This document shows positions 50,243 to 59,596 of a DNA stretch of 64,000 nt, one piece after another; the first letter of the stretch is position 1; each line of letters begins with the position of its first letter. A program made the translations under genes and the position numbers. The DNA is from PALSA-505 sp035308365 (GTDB lineage: Bacteria; Actinomycetota; Actinomycetes; Streptosporangiales; Streptosporangiaceae), in assembly GCA_035308365.1 (NCBI GenBank), contig DATGGU010000076.1, positions 158,053-222,052 of the forward strand, written 5' to 3'. The notes under the pieces are model-generated. The model saw only the letters and a list, made by a program, of their open reading frames with translations. It did not search any database and had not been told where the DNA came from.

Positions 50243-51523
50243 CTAAGCGGCAGCCGCGTTGTTCGCGCTCGCGGTCTGCAGCGGAGCGGACGCGTGCACA
50301 GCCGGCAGCGTTGCCGGGTTGACGAACGTGCTGCCGTTCGGCCCGGCCTCGACCGCCTCGTGCAGGGCGCTGCCCGCGAGCAGTTGATTCCAGGACAGGA
50401 ACCAGTCCGTCCAGCCGTTGAGCCAGGTCCCGCCCCGCGGGCTGCCGGTGATCGTCACCGGGTCGCCGGGGACGGCCATCTTGTAGTAGATCTCGGCGTC
50501 GGCGGGAGGCATGTTGACGCAGCCGTGGCTCACGTTCGTGAAGCCCTGCTCGCCGACCGACCAGTAGGCGTCGTGCAGGTAGTCACCGCTCCAGGTGATC
50601 CGGACCGACCAGGGCACTTCGATGTTGTAGCCGGGACCCTTCATGTCGACCGGGTTGGCCTTTTCGATGGTCAGGTACGTGCCGTCCGGGGTGTTGTCAC
50701 CCGGCCTGCCGGTGCTGATCGGCCAGTAGTGGATGCGGCGGCCGTTGTAGTACAGGCTCATGTGGTGGCTGGCCGTGCTGGCCACCACGACCACCGAGGC
50801 GCCGATGTTGTAGCTCTGGGTCAGGGTGTGATGGCCGTAAACGCCGGGGGCTCCCTGCACGCCGTCCAGATGACCGGTGAAACTGATCTTCGTGCCGGCC
50901 GGCCAGTAGCTTTGCGGCCGGAAGTCCAGCGTCTGGTCGCCCTGCCAGTCCCAGGCGCCGGCCACCGGCTTGGAGGTGGTGATCTGCATCGCCCGTTCGA
51001 CCGCGGCCTTGTTGGTGATCGGGCGGCTGAACAGGAGCTTGATCGGCATGCCCACGCCGTAGGTCTGGTTCGCGCCCTCGAAGATCTCGGTGGTGAAGGT
51101 CTGATGCGGGGTCAGGGTGGTGAACGAGCTGGTGGCCGTGACCGTCTGGCCCGCCGTGTTGGTGGCGGTGGCGGTCACCGTGTAGTGCTGGGAGACGCCG
51201 AGCGCCCAGTCGCTGTGCCATACCGTCCCGCCACCGGACAGCGATCCGGTGACCGGGTCGCCGGCCGCGGTGACGCTGACATGGCCGATCTTGCCGTGGG
51301 TCGCGGTGACCGTGATGCCATGGTCGGGGGCGGCGTTTCTGGTGCCGTTCGCCGGGCTGATCGACAGCCCGGCGGTGGCGGCGGCCGGCTTCGTGGCGGA
51401 AGTCCTGGGTTTGGCATGACCGGGGGAGCCACCGCCCGAGCAGGCGGCGACGGTGAGCAGGACAAGCGCCGTGGGGACGGCCGTCACGGCCAGGCGCCCG
51501 GCGAACCCGCCGGTGCTGCGCAT
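50243..51523 (-). CDS. Lipoprotein L,D-transpeptidase, LdtMt2-like
   Basis: 426 residues from ATG 51523, with AAGGAGG upstream. The signal peptide ends in a lipobox, VLLTVAACSGGG, so the protein is lipid-anchored. Two Ig-like domains (about 45-270) precede the YkuD domain, with HHMSLYYNGRRIHYWPISTG, GDNTPDGTYLTIEKANPVDM and the catalytic GFTNVSHGCVNMPPADAEIY. A C-terminal tail of about 50 residues follows (GTWLNGWTDWFLSWNQLL). It forms 3-3 cross-links. The neighbouring transpeptidase has a different active-site loop. Confidence 0.94.
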   Translation of the reverse strand: MRSTGGFAGRLAVTAVPTALVLLTVAACSGGGSPGHAKPRTSATKPAAATAGLSISPANGTRNAAPDHGITVTATHGKIGHVSVTAAGDPVTGSLSGGGTVWHSDWALGVSQHYTVTATATNTAGQTVTATSSFTTLTPHQTFTTEIFEGANQTYGVGMPIKLLFSRPITNKAAVERAMQITTSKPVAGAWDWQGDQTLDFRPQSYWPAGTKISFTGHLDGVQGAPGVYGHHTLTQSYNIGASVVVVASTASHHMSLYYNGRRIHYWPISTGRPGDNTPDGTYLTIEKANPVDMKGPGYNIEVPWSVRITWSGDYLHDAYWSVGEQGFTNVSHGCVNMPPADAEIYYKMAVPGDPVTITGSPRGGTWLNGWTDWFLSWNQLLAGSALHEAVEAGPNGSTFVNPATLPAVHASAPLQTASANNAAAA

Positions 51524-51556
51524 ACCGGACCTCCTTAGCTCGACCCGGATACCAAG

Positions 51557-51612
51557 CTTCTTTGACCGGAGCGGCACCCTACGGAACTCTTTGCCGGACA
51601 GACACCCTACGG
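51557..51612 (-). promoter_or_regulatory. Two 28-bp direct repeats upstream of the lipoprotein transpeptidase
   Basis: On the minus strand CCGTAGGGTG-N5-TCCGG-N2-AAAGA occurs twice, in 51585-51612 and 51557-51584, with a 28-base period. It lies 34-89 bases upstream of the gene start and downstream of the lnt paralogue. Phased direct repeats are typical regulator-binding sites. No regulator is assigned. Confidence 0.5.
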
Positions 51613-51637
51613 CCAAGCCTTACCAGCTGACTGATCA

Positions 51638-53236
51638 CTAAACGGTCTCATCCTGATCACGCCCTGCCATCACACCGCTCTTCGGTGCGTCCGCCGGGGA
51701 AGAAGCCGCTGCGGCAGCCCGATGGCCGCGGGCAAAGGATATGCGGCGGGACAGACCCGGGGAACCGGGCCGGCACGCGACCGCGATCGCGAATGCCAGC
51801 GCGATGCCCACCGCGGTCCAGGGCACGTAGTCGCCCAGCCGGTCGAACGGAGTCCGCGCCGTGGCCGTGGGCAGGCTGAGGCGCACGATGTCCACCCCGG
51901 TGCGCGACGGGCCGAACCAGGACAGCAGCCGCCCCCGGGCATCGAAGGCCACGGAATCGCCGGTCAGCGCGGCCTGGATCACCGGGCGACCGGTCTCGGC
52001 CGCGCGCAGCGCGCCCAGGGACGCGTGCTGGGCGAGCGCCCAGGTGCCGGAGAAAGTGGAGTCGGACGTCTGGTAGACGATCACCCGGGCACCGTGGTCA
52101 GTGTCCACCCTGGACATGTCGGGGAAGGCGGACTCGAAGCAGATCAGTACGCCGATGCTGAGCGGCCGGCCGTCCGGCAGCGCTGCCCGCAGGTCATGGG
52201 CGCCGGTGCCGGGTGTCATGTTCACCGGCGCCGCCTTGCTGATCGAGGTCAGCCAGGACAGTTGCTGGCGGAACGGTATGTACTCACCGAATGGCACCAG
52301 CCTGGTCTTGGTGTACTCGCCGGTGATACCGGTGGCCGCGATGAGCACCGCCACCTTGGTCTTCTTGCCGTCGCGCAGTGAATCGGAGTCGGCCAGGATC
52401 TCGGCGTTCCTGGCCGCCGACAGGGACCGGAGCTCGGTGAGCAGCGCGGGGGTCAGGTAGCCGACGCTGCTCTCCCCCCAGACGATCAGATCCGGGTGGC
52501 CGGTGATCGCTTCGGTGAGCCGCTGGCTGGCACCGGTCCTCGGGGTGTCCCTCTGGATGCCCGGCTGCACCAGGGCAACGGTCACCTGGCCTGCGCGTGG
52601 GGCGGGGGCGGTGAGGGCGAACGCCACCGGGCCGGCCGCGATGACGACGGCGGTCGCCAGCCCCCCCAGCACCCGCAGCCCCACCCCCCGGCCGGCGAGA
52701 AGGATGACGATGCCGGTGTTCGCGGCCACGATCGCGAAGCTGACCAGCCACACACCGCCGATCGCGGCCAGGGCGAGAATCGCCGGGTGCTGCCACTGGC
52801 TGACGCCGAGCACGGCCCACGGGCCACCGAGCGCCTGCCAGGATCTGATCCACTCGATGACCAGCCAGTAACTCGGCACCACGACGAGGGCCGCGAGTGC
52901 GCGCCGGGGGTTCACCGGGCCGTAAAGAAGCTTCCAGATCGCGGCGGCCACCCCGGTCCACAGTGCGCCGACGACCACGGCGACCAGCAGCAGGCCCGGC
53001 CCGATCTCGGGCGCCAGCCAGTACAGCGCGGCCAGCAGGAACCCGGTGCCGAACCACCAGCCCGCCGCGACCGCCTCGCGCAAGCTCGGGGCGGCGCGCA
53101 TCAGCAGCATCCCGGGCACCAGGCCGAACCAGGCCAGGAACTCCAGGTTGGGCTCGGGGAAGGCGAGAACCGGCAGCGCGCCCGACAGGAGAGCCGCATA
53201 CCGGACGGGTTTCCTCAGGCCCCTGAGTATCGCCAC
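51638..53236 (-). CDS. lnt: Apolipoprotein N-acyltransferase, paralogue 1
   Basis: 532 residues, polytopic: about six N-terminal helices, an extracytoplasmic nitrilase domain and a C-terminal helix. The catalytic triad is visible: Glu in LIVWGESSVGYL, Lys in YTKTRLVPFGEYIPFR and Cys in IGVLICFESAFPD. Lnt adds the third acyl chain to lipoproteins. A second Lnt lies just upstream, 17 bases away, so the two are co-transcribed. They are diverged, suggesting different roles or lipoprotein sets. Confidence 0.93.
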   Translation of the reverse strand: MAILRGLRKPVRYAALLSGALPVLAFPEPNLEFLAWFGLVPGMLLMRAAPSLREAVAAGWWFGTGFLLAALYWLAPEIGPGLLLVAVVVGALWTGVAAAIWKLLYGPVNPRRALAALVVVPSYWLVIEWIRSWQALGGPWAVLGVSQWQHPAILALAAIGGVWLVSFAIVAANTGIVILLAGRGVGLRVLGGLATAVVIAAGPVAFALTAPAPRAGQVTVALVQPGIQRDTPRTGASQRLTEAITGHPDLIVWGESSVGYLTPALLTELRSLSAARNAEILADSDSLRDGKKTKVAVLIAATGITGEYTKTRLVPFGEYIPFRQQLSWLTSISKAAPVNMTPGTGAHDLRAALPDGRPLSIGVLICFESAFPDMSRVDTDHGARVIVYQTSDSTFSGTWALAQHASLGALRAAETGRPVIQAALTGDSVAFDARGRLLSWFGPSRTGVDIVRLSLPTATARTPFDRLGDYVPWTAVGIALAFAIAVACRPGSPGLSRRISFARGHRAAAAASSPADAPKSGVMAGRDQDETV

Positions 53237-53253
53237 AACCAGATTCTCCGCCC

Positions 53254-54930
53254 TTATGCGCCGGCTGTGCTTGGGCTGATTTCTTCATTACGAAGGTGGC
53301 GGGCCTTCCTGCGCCCGGCGATGGCCGTGGCGGCAGCGCCGATCAGGGCCAGAACGGTGAGCGCTGTGATGATGTACTCGGGCCAGTTCCCTGCCCGTTC
53401 GGCCAGGGTCTGGCCGGTCAGCAGTGGGACGCGGGCCTCCAGCACGGCCCGCCGCCAGGTGCCGCTGTGGGCGATCAGCCTGCCGTCCGGCGCGATGATC
53501 GCGCTGACCCCGGTGGTGGAGGCGACCACGACGCTGCGGCCGAATTCGATCGCCCGGAGCTGGGCCATGGCGAGCTGCTGCAGCGACTCGCCGGTCTGGC
53601 CGTCCACCTCGAAGGTGGCGTCGTTGGTCTGCACCGACAGCAGGTTCGCCCCGGCCGCCACCTCGGACCTGACCAGGCCGTCGAAGCCGACCTCGTAGCA
53701 GATCACGTCGCCCAGGCGGATCGTGCCGACGTGGAAGACGACGGTCCGGTGCCCGGGCGTCATGTCGACCGGCTGCAGCGCGGTCAGCGAGGTGATGTGC
53801 GAGAGCAGGCCACGGAACGGGATGAACTCGCCGAACGGGACGAGCTGGCGCTTGACGTACTCGGTGGCTGGGCCACGGCCGGGCAGCCAGAGCTGGCCGA
53901 TGTTGCGCACCGGGTTGCTGAGGAGCTCGCCGGCCAGGATCGGCCGGTTGATCGCCTTCACGGCGGCCGCGACCGTCTGGTAGATCGCGGGATAGTAGAA
54001 CGGGTCGAGATTGGTCGAGTTCTCCGGCCATACCACGAGCTGTGGGGCGGGGGCGCGGCCCGCCTTCACCCGGGCCGCGAGCTGCTGCGTGGCCTCGGCG
54101 TGGTTGAGCGTGATCTGGGTGTCGTTGAACAGCTGCGGCAGGTTCCTGGCGTGCGGCACGTCGCCCTGGATGGCGGCGACGGTGGCGTTCACCCGCCCCG
54201 GCGTGGGCACCGGCAGCGCCGCACCGGCCAGCGTCACCCCCGCCGCGCAGGCGAAGCCGGCCACCTGGATGAGCCGGCGCTCGATCAGCAGCCAGGCCAG
54301 CGCCGCGCCGGTGAGCGCGATGAGAAAGGTGAGCAGCGGCGGGCCGCCGACGGACACCCACCGGGCGCTCGGTGCGTCCGCCTGGCTCATGGCCAGCCTG
54401 CCCCAGGGGAAGCCGCCCCAGGGCCACCGGTCGCGGAACGCCTCGATCGCCACCCACCAGCCCGCCACCGCGACCGGCCAGGCCCGCAGCCGCAGCAGCA
54501 GCCGCTGGCCGACCGCCACCACGGCGAAGATCAGGGCCTCGCTCACCGCGAGAGCGACCCACGCGTACCAGGCAAGGTTCACCACCCAGGACAGCAGCGG
54601 GAAGAAGAAGGCCAGGCCGAACACCGCACCCACGGCGAACGAGCCGCGCAGGCTCTGCTCCCGCAGCGCCACGGCCGCAGTGGCTGGCCCCGCGGCGGCC
54701 AGCGGCCAGATGCCGTAGGGCGGGAAGGCGGCGGTGAGCGCCAGCCCTCCGGCCAGCCCGGCCAGCAGCGCCCAGCGCAGCCGGAGCGCGGGGGGCAGAC
54801 GTGGTGGCAGCGCGCGTGACAGCTTCGGCCGGGGCTGGTCCGGGCCAGCGCTGACCGGTGGCTCTTCCGCGTCGCCCGGCGGCGGCACCGAGCCTCGTGC
54901 CGGCCGCTGTGTCTGCGATCCCCTGCGCAT
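53254..54930 (-). CDS. lnt: Apolipoprotein N-acyltransferase, paralogue 2
   Basis: 558 residues with a charged N-terminal extension of about 45. Six or so membrane helices follow, starting LRWALLAGLAGGLALTAAFPP. The nitrilase domain has Glu in LVVWPENSTNLDP, Lys in YVKRQLVPFGEFIPFR and Cys in GDVICYEVGFDG. The C-terminal helix is IITALTVLALIGAAATAIAG. It is closer than its neighbour to the canonical actinobacterial Lnt. Two tandem lnt genes are known in some streptomycetes. Confidence 0.94.
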   Translation of the reverse strand: MRRGSQTQRPARGSVPPPGDAEEPPVSAGPDQPRPKLSRALPPRLPPALRLRWALLAGLAGGLALTAAFPPYGIWPLAAAGPATAAVALREQSLRGSFAVGAVFGLAFFFPLLSWVVNLAWYAWVALAVSEALIFAVVAVGQRLLLRLRAWPVAVAGWWVAIEAFRDRWPWGGFPWGRLAMSQADAPSARWVSVGGPPLLTFLIALTGAALAWLLIERRLIQVAGFACAAGVTLAGAALPVPTPGRVNATVAAIQGDVPHARNLPQLFNDTQITLNHAEATQQLAARVKAGRAPAPQLVVWPENSTNLDPFYYPAIYQTVAAAVKAINRPILAGELLSNPVRNIGQLWLPGRGPATEYVKRQLVPFGEFIPFRGLLSHITSLTALQPVDMTPGHRTVVFHVGTIRLGDVICYEVGFDGLVRSEVAAGANLLSVQTNDATFEVDGQTGESLQQLAMAQLRAIEFGRSVVVASTTGVSAIIAPDGRLIAHSGTWRRAVLEARVPLLTGQTLAERAGNWPEYIITALTVLALIGAAATAIAGRRKARHLRNEEISPSTAGA

Positions 54931-55134
54931 CCCACCGTCGAGATTAGCCGCCGCAGCCTGGGATGCCGGTATGTGGCCATGTAACGATCTCGCGCGATTG
55001 CAGTGAATTCCATGCCAGCGTGAATAGCGGAAAATCCCGTAGTTTACCTAGAACATGGCAATCGGGCGTGATAACGTCGGCAACCTTGGTACGGAGGGGT
55101 GCGGCATCCATTACTAATTCGCATAGGGGTGGCC

Positions 55135-55842
55135 GTGATCAAAATTCGCTATTCGGACCTTTCGCCCGGATTGCATGCCAGCGCCCAGCGTGTCGGCAGG
55201 CACACGGTCATCTACCTGGTGCCGGGGCTGTCGTCGGTGGACCGGAAAAACGCGATCGGCAGGCTCCGGGCGTCGGCCAGAGTCGGCCACGGCCCCAAAA
55301 TCCCGGCGCTTCAGCTCGGCCTGGCCTTAATAGCCGATCGCATCAGGGTTACCCTTCGGACCGTGGCCACAGCGGCCCGCCTGCACCCGGCCGGGCTGGT
55401 CATTCCGGTGGCCGTTCTCACCGTCGGCGCAATCCTCTACGGTCTCTTCGTAACCGTTTCCCTTCGTATCGGCCCGCCGTCGGGATCCAATTCGATCGAG
55501 CTGCCGCTCCCGGTGGCCACCAGGGCCGCGAACCACCGGCCCGGGCTCATGCCGGTGAGCGGCCGCCGGGCCGATCCGGTGAGTGCGTCGCGTCTGACCC
55601 GCAGCGGCGCACCCGGATCGGCCGGCCACTCCGGCGGCATCGGCCACCGGGGCCAGCCGAGCCCCACACCCGATCCGCCGCCGAGCACGAGCCCGCCCGG
55701 CAGCTCGCCGCCCCCGGTGCATCCGCCGCCGTCGTCGTTCCCGCCGGCGCCAAGTCCCAGCCCCTCCCCGACCCACTCGCACGGCGGTGGTGGCGGTGGC
55801 CCGTGCCTGCACCTGCTGGGACTGCTGGGAATCTGCCTGTAG
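55135..55842 (+). CDS. Hypothetical membrane protein with Pro/Ser-rich tail
   Basis: 235 residues from GTG 55135, preceded by AGGGG. The N-terminal domain (1-70) is IKIRYSDLSPGLHASAQRVG with a basic SSVDRKNAIGRLRASARVGH. One membrane helix follows near 90 (GLVIPVAVLTVGAILYGLFV). The rest is low-complexity, Pro/Ser-rich and extracytoplasmic, ending in a Gly run and PCLHLLGLLGICL. Earlier GTG codons at 55099 and 55129 lack good ribosome-binding sites. No function can be assigned. Confidence 0.6.
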   Translation: MIKIRYSDLSPGLHASAQRVGRHTVIYLVPGLSSVDRKNAIGRLRASARVGHGPKIPALQLGLALIADRIRVTLRTVATAARLHPAGLVIPVAVLTVGAILYGLFVTVSLRIGPPSGSNSIELPLPVATRAANHRPGLMPVSGRRADPVSASRLTRSGAPGSAGHSGGIGHRGQPSPTPDPPPSTSPPGSSPPPVHPPPSSFPPAPSPSPSPTHSHGGGGGGPCLHLLGLLGICL

Positions 55843-55950
55843 CTGGCCGGCGACCCGGCCTGGAACGAATATTCGCGCGCGCCTGCGGCGGGAATACGAG
55901 ACGATTCAGGAGGTTAGCTGTAAGAGGCATACAACCTGGAGGATCCTTAC

Positions 55951-56880
55951 GTGAGCCGGCGTGGCTGGATGCTCTTCGCGGCGATGAGCGTGATCTGGGG
56001 CATCCCCTATCTGCTGATCAAGGTCGCCGACGAGGGCGTCTCGGTACCACTGCTGGTGTTCACCCGCACCGCACTCGGTGCGGCCCTGCTGCTGCCGGTG
56101 GCGCTGCGCCGTCACCAGCTCCGGGTACTGGTCCCACGCTGGCGCTGGCTGGCTGTGTTCGCGCTGGTCGAGATCGTCGTCCCATGGGTGCTGCTGTCCA
56201 ATGCCGAGCGGCGCCTGTCCAGCTCGATGAGCGGCCTGCTGGTCGCCACCGTGCCGATCATCGGCGCTGTCCTGGCCCGGCTCACCGGCGACGCCGAGCG
56301 GCTCACCCTGGTCAGATGGTCCGGCCTGCTCATCGGCCTGGGCGGCGTAGCCTTGCTGGTCGGCCAGGCAGCCGGCGGGAGCGCCTGGCCGATCATCGAG
56401 GTACTGGGCACCGCCACCTGCTATGCCACCGGCCCCCTGATCGCCAACCGCAAGCTCGGCGACCTGCCCGGCCTCGGCATGACCACGGTCTGCCTGGGCT
56501 TCGCCGCCGTGCTCTACCTGCCCGTCGCCATGACAAGCCTGCCGCACGCGCTCCCCCCGGCCCGGGTGCTAGCCTCCCTTGCCGTGCTGGCGGCCGTGTG
56601 CACGGCCGCCGCGCTCATCCTGTTCTTCATGCTCATCGCCGAGGTAGGCCCGGCCCGGGCGACCGTCATCACCTACCTCAACCCGGCCGTGGCCGTCGCC
56701 CTCGGCGCCGGCATCCTGGGTGAGCCGCTGACCCCGCTCATCCTGATCGCCTTCGCCCTGATCCTGTCCGGCTCGGTCCTGGCGACCCGCCGGGCCAGGC
56801 AGCCCGCATCCGGTGCCCCGCTCACCCCGCTGCGGCGCCGCGAGGCCACCGAACTCGGCGACGCGCGCGACTGCGCGTGA
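55951..56880 (+). CDS. EamA/DMT-family exporter
   Basis: 309 residues with ten hydrophobic segments in two EamA repeats. The N-terminus FAAMSVIWGIPYLLIKVADE with LVFTRTALGAALLLPVAL and the second repeat VITYLNPAVAVALGAGILGE are typical. The start GTG 55951 is preceded by TGGAGG. Substrates of this family are usually amino acids, nucleosides or drugs; here unknown. It is convergent with a degraded regulator gene. Confidence 0.9.
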   Translation: MSRRGWMLFAAMSVIWGIPYLLIKVADEGVSVPLLVFTRTALGAALLLPVALRRHQLRVLVPRWRWLAVFALVEIVVPWVLLSNAERRLSSSMSGLLVATVPIIGAVLARLTGDAERLTLVRWSGLLIGLGGVALLVGQAAGGSAWPIIEVLGTATCYATGPLIANRKLGDLPGLGMTTVCLGFAAVLYLPVAMTSLPHALPPARVLASLAVLAAVCTAAALILFFMLIAEVGPARATVITYLNPAVAVALGAGILGEPLTPLILIAFALILSGSVLATRRARQPASGAPLTPLRRREATELGDARDCA

Positions 56881-56914
56881 TCTTTCAGCGGGCCCGCCCC
56901 GGCCAGCGGGCGAC

Positions 56915-57272
56915 TGCGGCCCACGCGCATGTACTCGGGTATCTGCAACAAGCCGGTGGGCAGAGCTGGCAGGAAGTGCCGCATCTGTTTGGCGTCGGCT
57001 TCAAGGGCAGCAAGTTCACGCTGCCTGTGCTGCAGACCGCGCCGGACCGTAGCCCGGATGTCCTGGTATTCGGCATTGGCGACGTGAGCCAGTGCCAGCA
57101 GTTCGGCGCTGGTGGCTTGATCGACGTCAAGCGCACGCAGAATGCGCTCTACATCGACCACGCTCGGCAGCAACCGGCCGGTCTCGATCCGGCTGACCTT
57201 GGACTGCGACATGTGGCAGCGCCGGGCTAGACGCTCACCGGACAGGCCCGCCGGCCCGCGCGAAGGTTGCAT
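56915..57272 (-). pseudogene. XRE/DUF5753-type regulator fragment
   Basis: The minus strand encodes GLSGERLARRCHMSQSKVSR with IETGRLLPSVVDVERILRAL, an XRE helix-turn-helix, then LLALAHVANAEYQDIRATVR and the family marker FLPALPTGLLQIPEYMR. Similarity stops near 56918 and the frame then runs on as antisense of the exporter gene. The first ~15 residues of the helix-turn-helix and all of the DUF5753 effector domain after this point are missing. Confidence 0.75.
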
Positions 57273-57287
57273 GTCCGGAGCAACGTG

Positions 57288-57899
57288 TTACAGCGGCAGG
57301 CCTGCTTCCAGGTAGGCCAGGCCGGAGTCCATCAGCTCCAGGACGTCGGCCGACGGGTCGTCCATGGCTGTCATCATCACCGACAGTCCGACGCCGACCA
57401 CGGCCCCGGCCAGGGTGCGGATGGCGAAGTCGGTGGGGTCGCGCCCGGCGCGCTTGGCGACCACGTCGGCGATCATCGCGACCGAGTCGACGAACGAGTC
57501 CAGGGCGCGGCTGCGCAGCTCGGGTACTGACACGGTCAGCCGGTTCAGCTCGCGGAACTCCGCCAGTTGCTCCGGCGACGCGTCGGCGAGAGCCTCCCGC
57601 ACGGCGGCGCGGAGTGCGGCGACCGGGTGAATATCGGCGGGCTGGGCCTCGAACTTCTCGATGGCGATGATGTCGAAGTCATCTTGCAGGACGACGTCTT
57701 CCTTGGTGGGGAAGTAGCGGAAGAACGTACTTGGCGAGACTTCGGCGGCCTCGGCGATCTGCTCGACCGTGGTCGCGGAGTAGCCCTGCTCCAGGAACAG
57801 GCGGAGCGCGTGCTGCCGGATGGCAGCACGCGTCCTGGCCTTCTTCCGCTCGCGAAGCCCGCAAGGTTTTGGGTCATTCGCGCCGGACATCTGACTCAC
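57288..57899 (-). CDS. TetR-family regulator of the adjacent MFS pump
   Basis: 203 residues. The DNA-binding domain is ERKKARTRAAIRQHALRLFL with TTVEQIAEAAEVSPSTFFRY and FPTKEDVV. The C-terminal domain is helical and variable (MftR-like). Its start overlaps the stop of the MFS gene by 4 bases, so pump and regulator are one operon, a usual arrangement for autoregulated drug efflux. The candidate operator is at 59523-59546. Confidence 0.92.
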   Translation of the reverse strand: MSQMSGANDPKPCGLRERKKARTRAAIRQHALRLFLEQGYSATTVEQIAEAAEVSPSTFFRYFPTKEDVVLQDDFDIIAIEKFEAQPADIHPVAALRAAVREALADASPEQLAEFRELNRLTVSVPELRSRALDSFVDSVAMIADVVAKRAGRDPTDFAIRTLAGAVVGVGLSVMMTAMDDPSADVLELMDSGLAYLEAGLPL

Positions 57900-59503
57900 C
57901 GTCCCAATTCTGCCTGCTCAGTGTCGGTGACGGGAGTCGCCGCCAGCGGCACAGGCTGCCCTGCCCCGGCCACCCGCCGGGGCAGGAAGGCCAGCGCCAG
58001 GAGGCCGCTGGCCAGCGCGATGCCCGCGCACACCCAGAGCATGAGGTCCAGGCCGTGCACGTAGGCGTCGCGTGCCATGAGCAAGAGTGCCGCCGAGTGT
58101 GCCTCGTGCGCCACCTGGACCGCCGCGCCGACGCTGCTGCGGACGGCGCTGCTGACGGTGTGCGGCAGGCCGGTCAGGTGCAGCCTGCCCCGGTAGGCGT
58201 CGTTGATGATTGTGCCCAGCACGGCCACCCCGATGGTGGCGCCAACCTGCCGCATCGCCGTGATGAGGGCGGTGCCGGAACCGCTGCGCTCGGCCGTCAA
58301 CGCGCCGATCGCGACGTTCATCGCGGCCGGCATGGCGATTCCGAGCCCAAGGCCGGCGATGGCGAACCAGGCGGCGGTGAACCCGGTGCCGGTGGCGGTG
58401 TGGGTGAGGGTGCCGATGGCCAGTCCGGCCGCCATCACGACGTAGCCGACGGTGACGAGGGCCTTGACGCTGACCGGGGGTGGGAGCAGTTCGCCGGTGG
58501 GGGCCCTGCGCGGGTTCTGCAGCCGGCTGCCGCCGATCATGCCGGCCACCATGCCGCCGATCATCGGCAGCAGGCGCAGGCCGCTGCCGAGCGCGTTCGC
58601 GCCACGCACGTCCTGGAAGTACAGCGGCATGGCGAACAGGATGCCGAACAGTGCGAATGAAACCAGCGTCGTCAGCAGCGTGCCCCAGGTGAAGCCGGCC
58701 GAAGAGAACAGCGAGAGGTCCACCAAGGGCTGGCCACGGCGCGCCCGGAGCCGGAGCTCCCAGGCGACGAAGAGCACAAGGACCACCAGGCCGGCCGCTA
58801 TCGTGGCCAGGCTCGTGACGTCGCTCCAGCCGTTCTCGCCAGCCTTGATGAAGCCGTAGGTCAGCGCGGTCAGGCCAAGGCCGGCGATCACCACGCCGGG
58901 CAGGTCCATCCGTGGCCGCTGCTGGCTGCGCGACTCCGGCATCAGCACAACCACGGCGATCACGGCGAGCACGACAACCGGGACGTTGATCAGAAAGACC
59001 GAGCCCCACCAGAAGTTGTCGAGCAGCCATCCGCCGAGCAGCGGGCCGACCGGGAAGCTGAGGAATGTGGCGGACGACATGATCGCGATGGCCTTTGGCC
59101 GCTCCTCGGCGGTGAACAGGACCGGCAGGATCGACAGGGACAGCGGCATGATGGCGGCCGCGCCGAGACCGAGCAATGCGCGGGCGGCGATCAGCTCGCC
59201 GGCGGACGTCGCGAAGGCACACAGAGCCGAGCTGGCGCCGAACAGCACCAGCGCGACCAGCAGCACCCGCTTGCGGCCCAGCCGGTCGCCGAGCAGCCCG
59301 GCGGGCAGCACCGCAGCGGCGATCACCAGGCTGTAGGCGTCGGAGAACCACTGCAGGTCGCCGGTTGAGGCGTGCAGATCACGGGAGAGCGTGGGCAGGG
59401 CCAGGCTCAGCACCGTCAGGTCGAGGCCAACCACGAGCACGCTGGCGGCGATGGCGATCAGCGCCCACCACCGGCGGCGGTCAGAGACTCCCATGCTTGT
59501 CAC
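57896..59503 (-). CDS. DHA2-family MFS efflux transporter
   Basis: 535 residues with about 14 membrane helices. LDLTVLSLALPTLSRDLHAS (motif D1 region), LLGDRLGRKRVLLVALVLFG (motif A) and ARALLGLGAAAIMPLSLSIL follow the EmrB/QacA pattern. The start is at 59503 or ATG 59494. Such pumps export drugs or toxic metabolites by proton antiport. It is transcribed before tetR from an AT-rich promoter region. Confidence 0.93.
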   Translation of the reverse strand: MTSMGVSDRRRWWALIAIAASVLVVGLDLTVLSLALPTLSRDLHASTGDLQWFSDAYSLVIAAAVLPAGLLGDRLGRKRVLLVALVLFGASSALCAFATSAGELIAARALLGLGAAAIMPLSLSILPVLFTAEERPKAIAIMSSATFLSFPVGPLLGGWLLDNFWWGSVFLINVPVVVLAVIAVVVLMPESRSQQRPRMDLPGVVIAGLGLTALTYGFIKAGENGWSDVTSLATIAAGLVVLVLFVAWELRLRARRGQPLVDLSLFSSAGFTWGTLLTTLVSFALFGILFAMPLYFQDVRGANALGSGLRLLPMIGGMVAGMIGGSRLQNPRRAPTGELLPPPVSVKALVTVGYVVMAAGLAIGTLTHTATGTGFTAAWFAIAGLGLGIAMPAAMNVAIGALTAERSGSGTALITAMRQVGATIGVAVLGTIINDAYRGRLHLTGLPHTVSSAVRSSVGAAVQVAHEAHSAALLLMARDAYVHGLDLMLWVCAGIALASGLLALAFLPRRVAGAGQPVPLAATPVTDTEQAELGR

Positions 59504-59522
59504 TTCCTTTCGGCGGTCGCTA

Positions 59523-59546
59523 CTTTTTGATAGTAACTCTCAAAAG
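59523..59546 (-). promoter_or_regulatory. Candidate TetR operator before the MFS operon
   Basis: CTTTTTGA (59523-59530) and TCAAAAG (59540-59546) form an inverted repeat, and GATAGTA is repeated at 59529-59535 and 59546-59552. The site lies 20-43 bases upstream of the MFS start in an AT-rich patch suited to a promoter. Confidence 0.55.
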
Positions 59547-59596
59547 ATAGTAGATGTCAAGTGAGATGTTCAACCATCTTTGAGCAAGCGTGGGTG

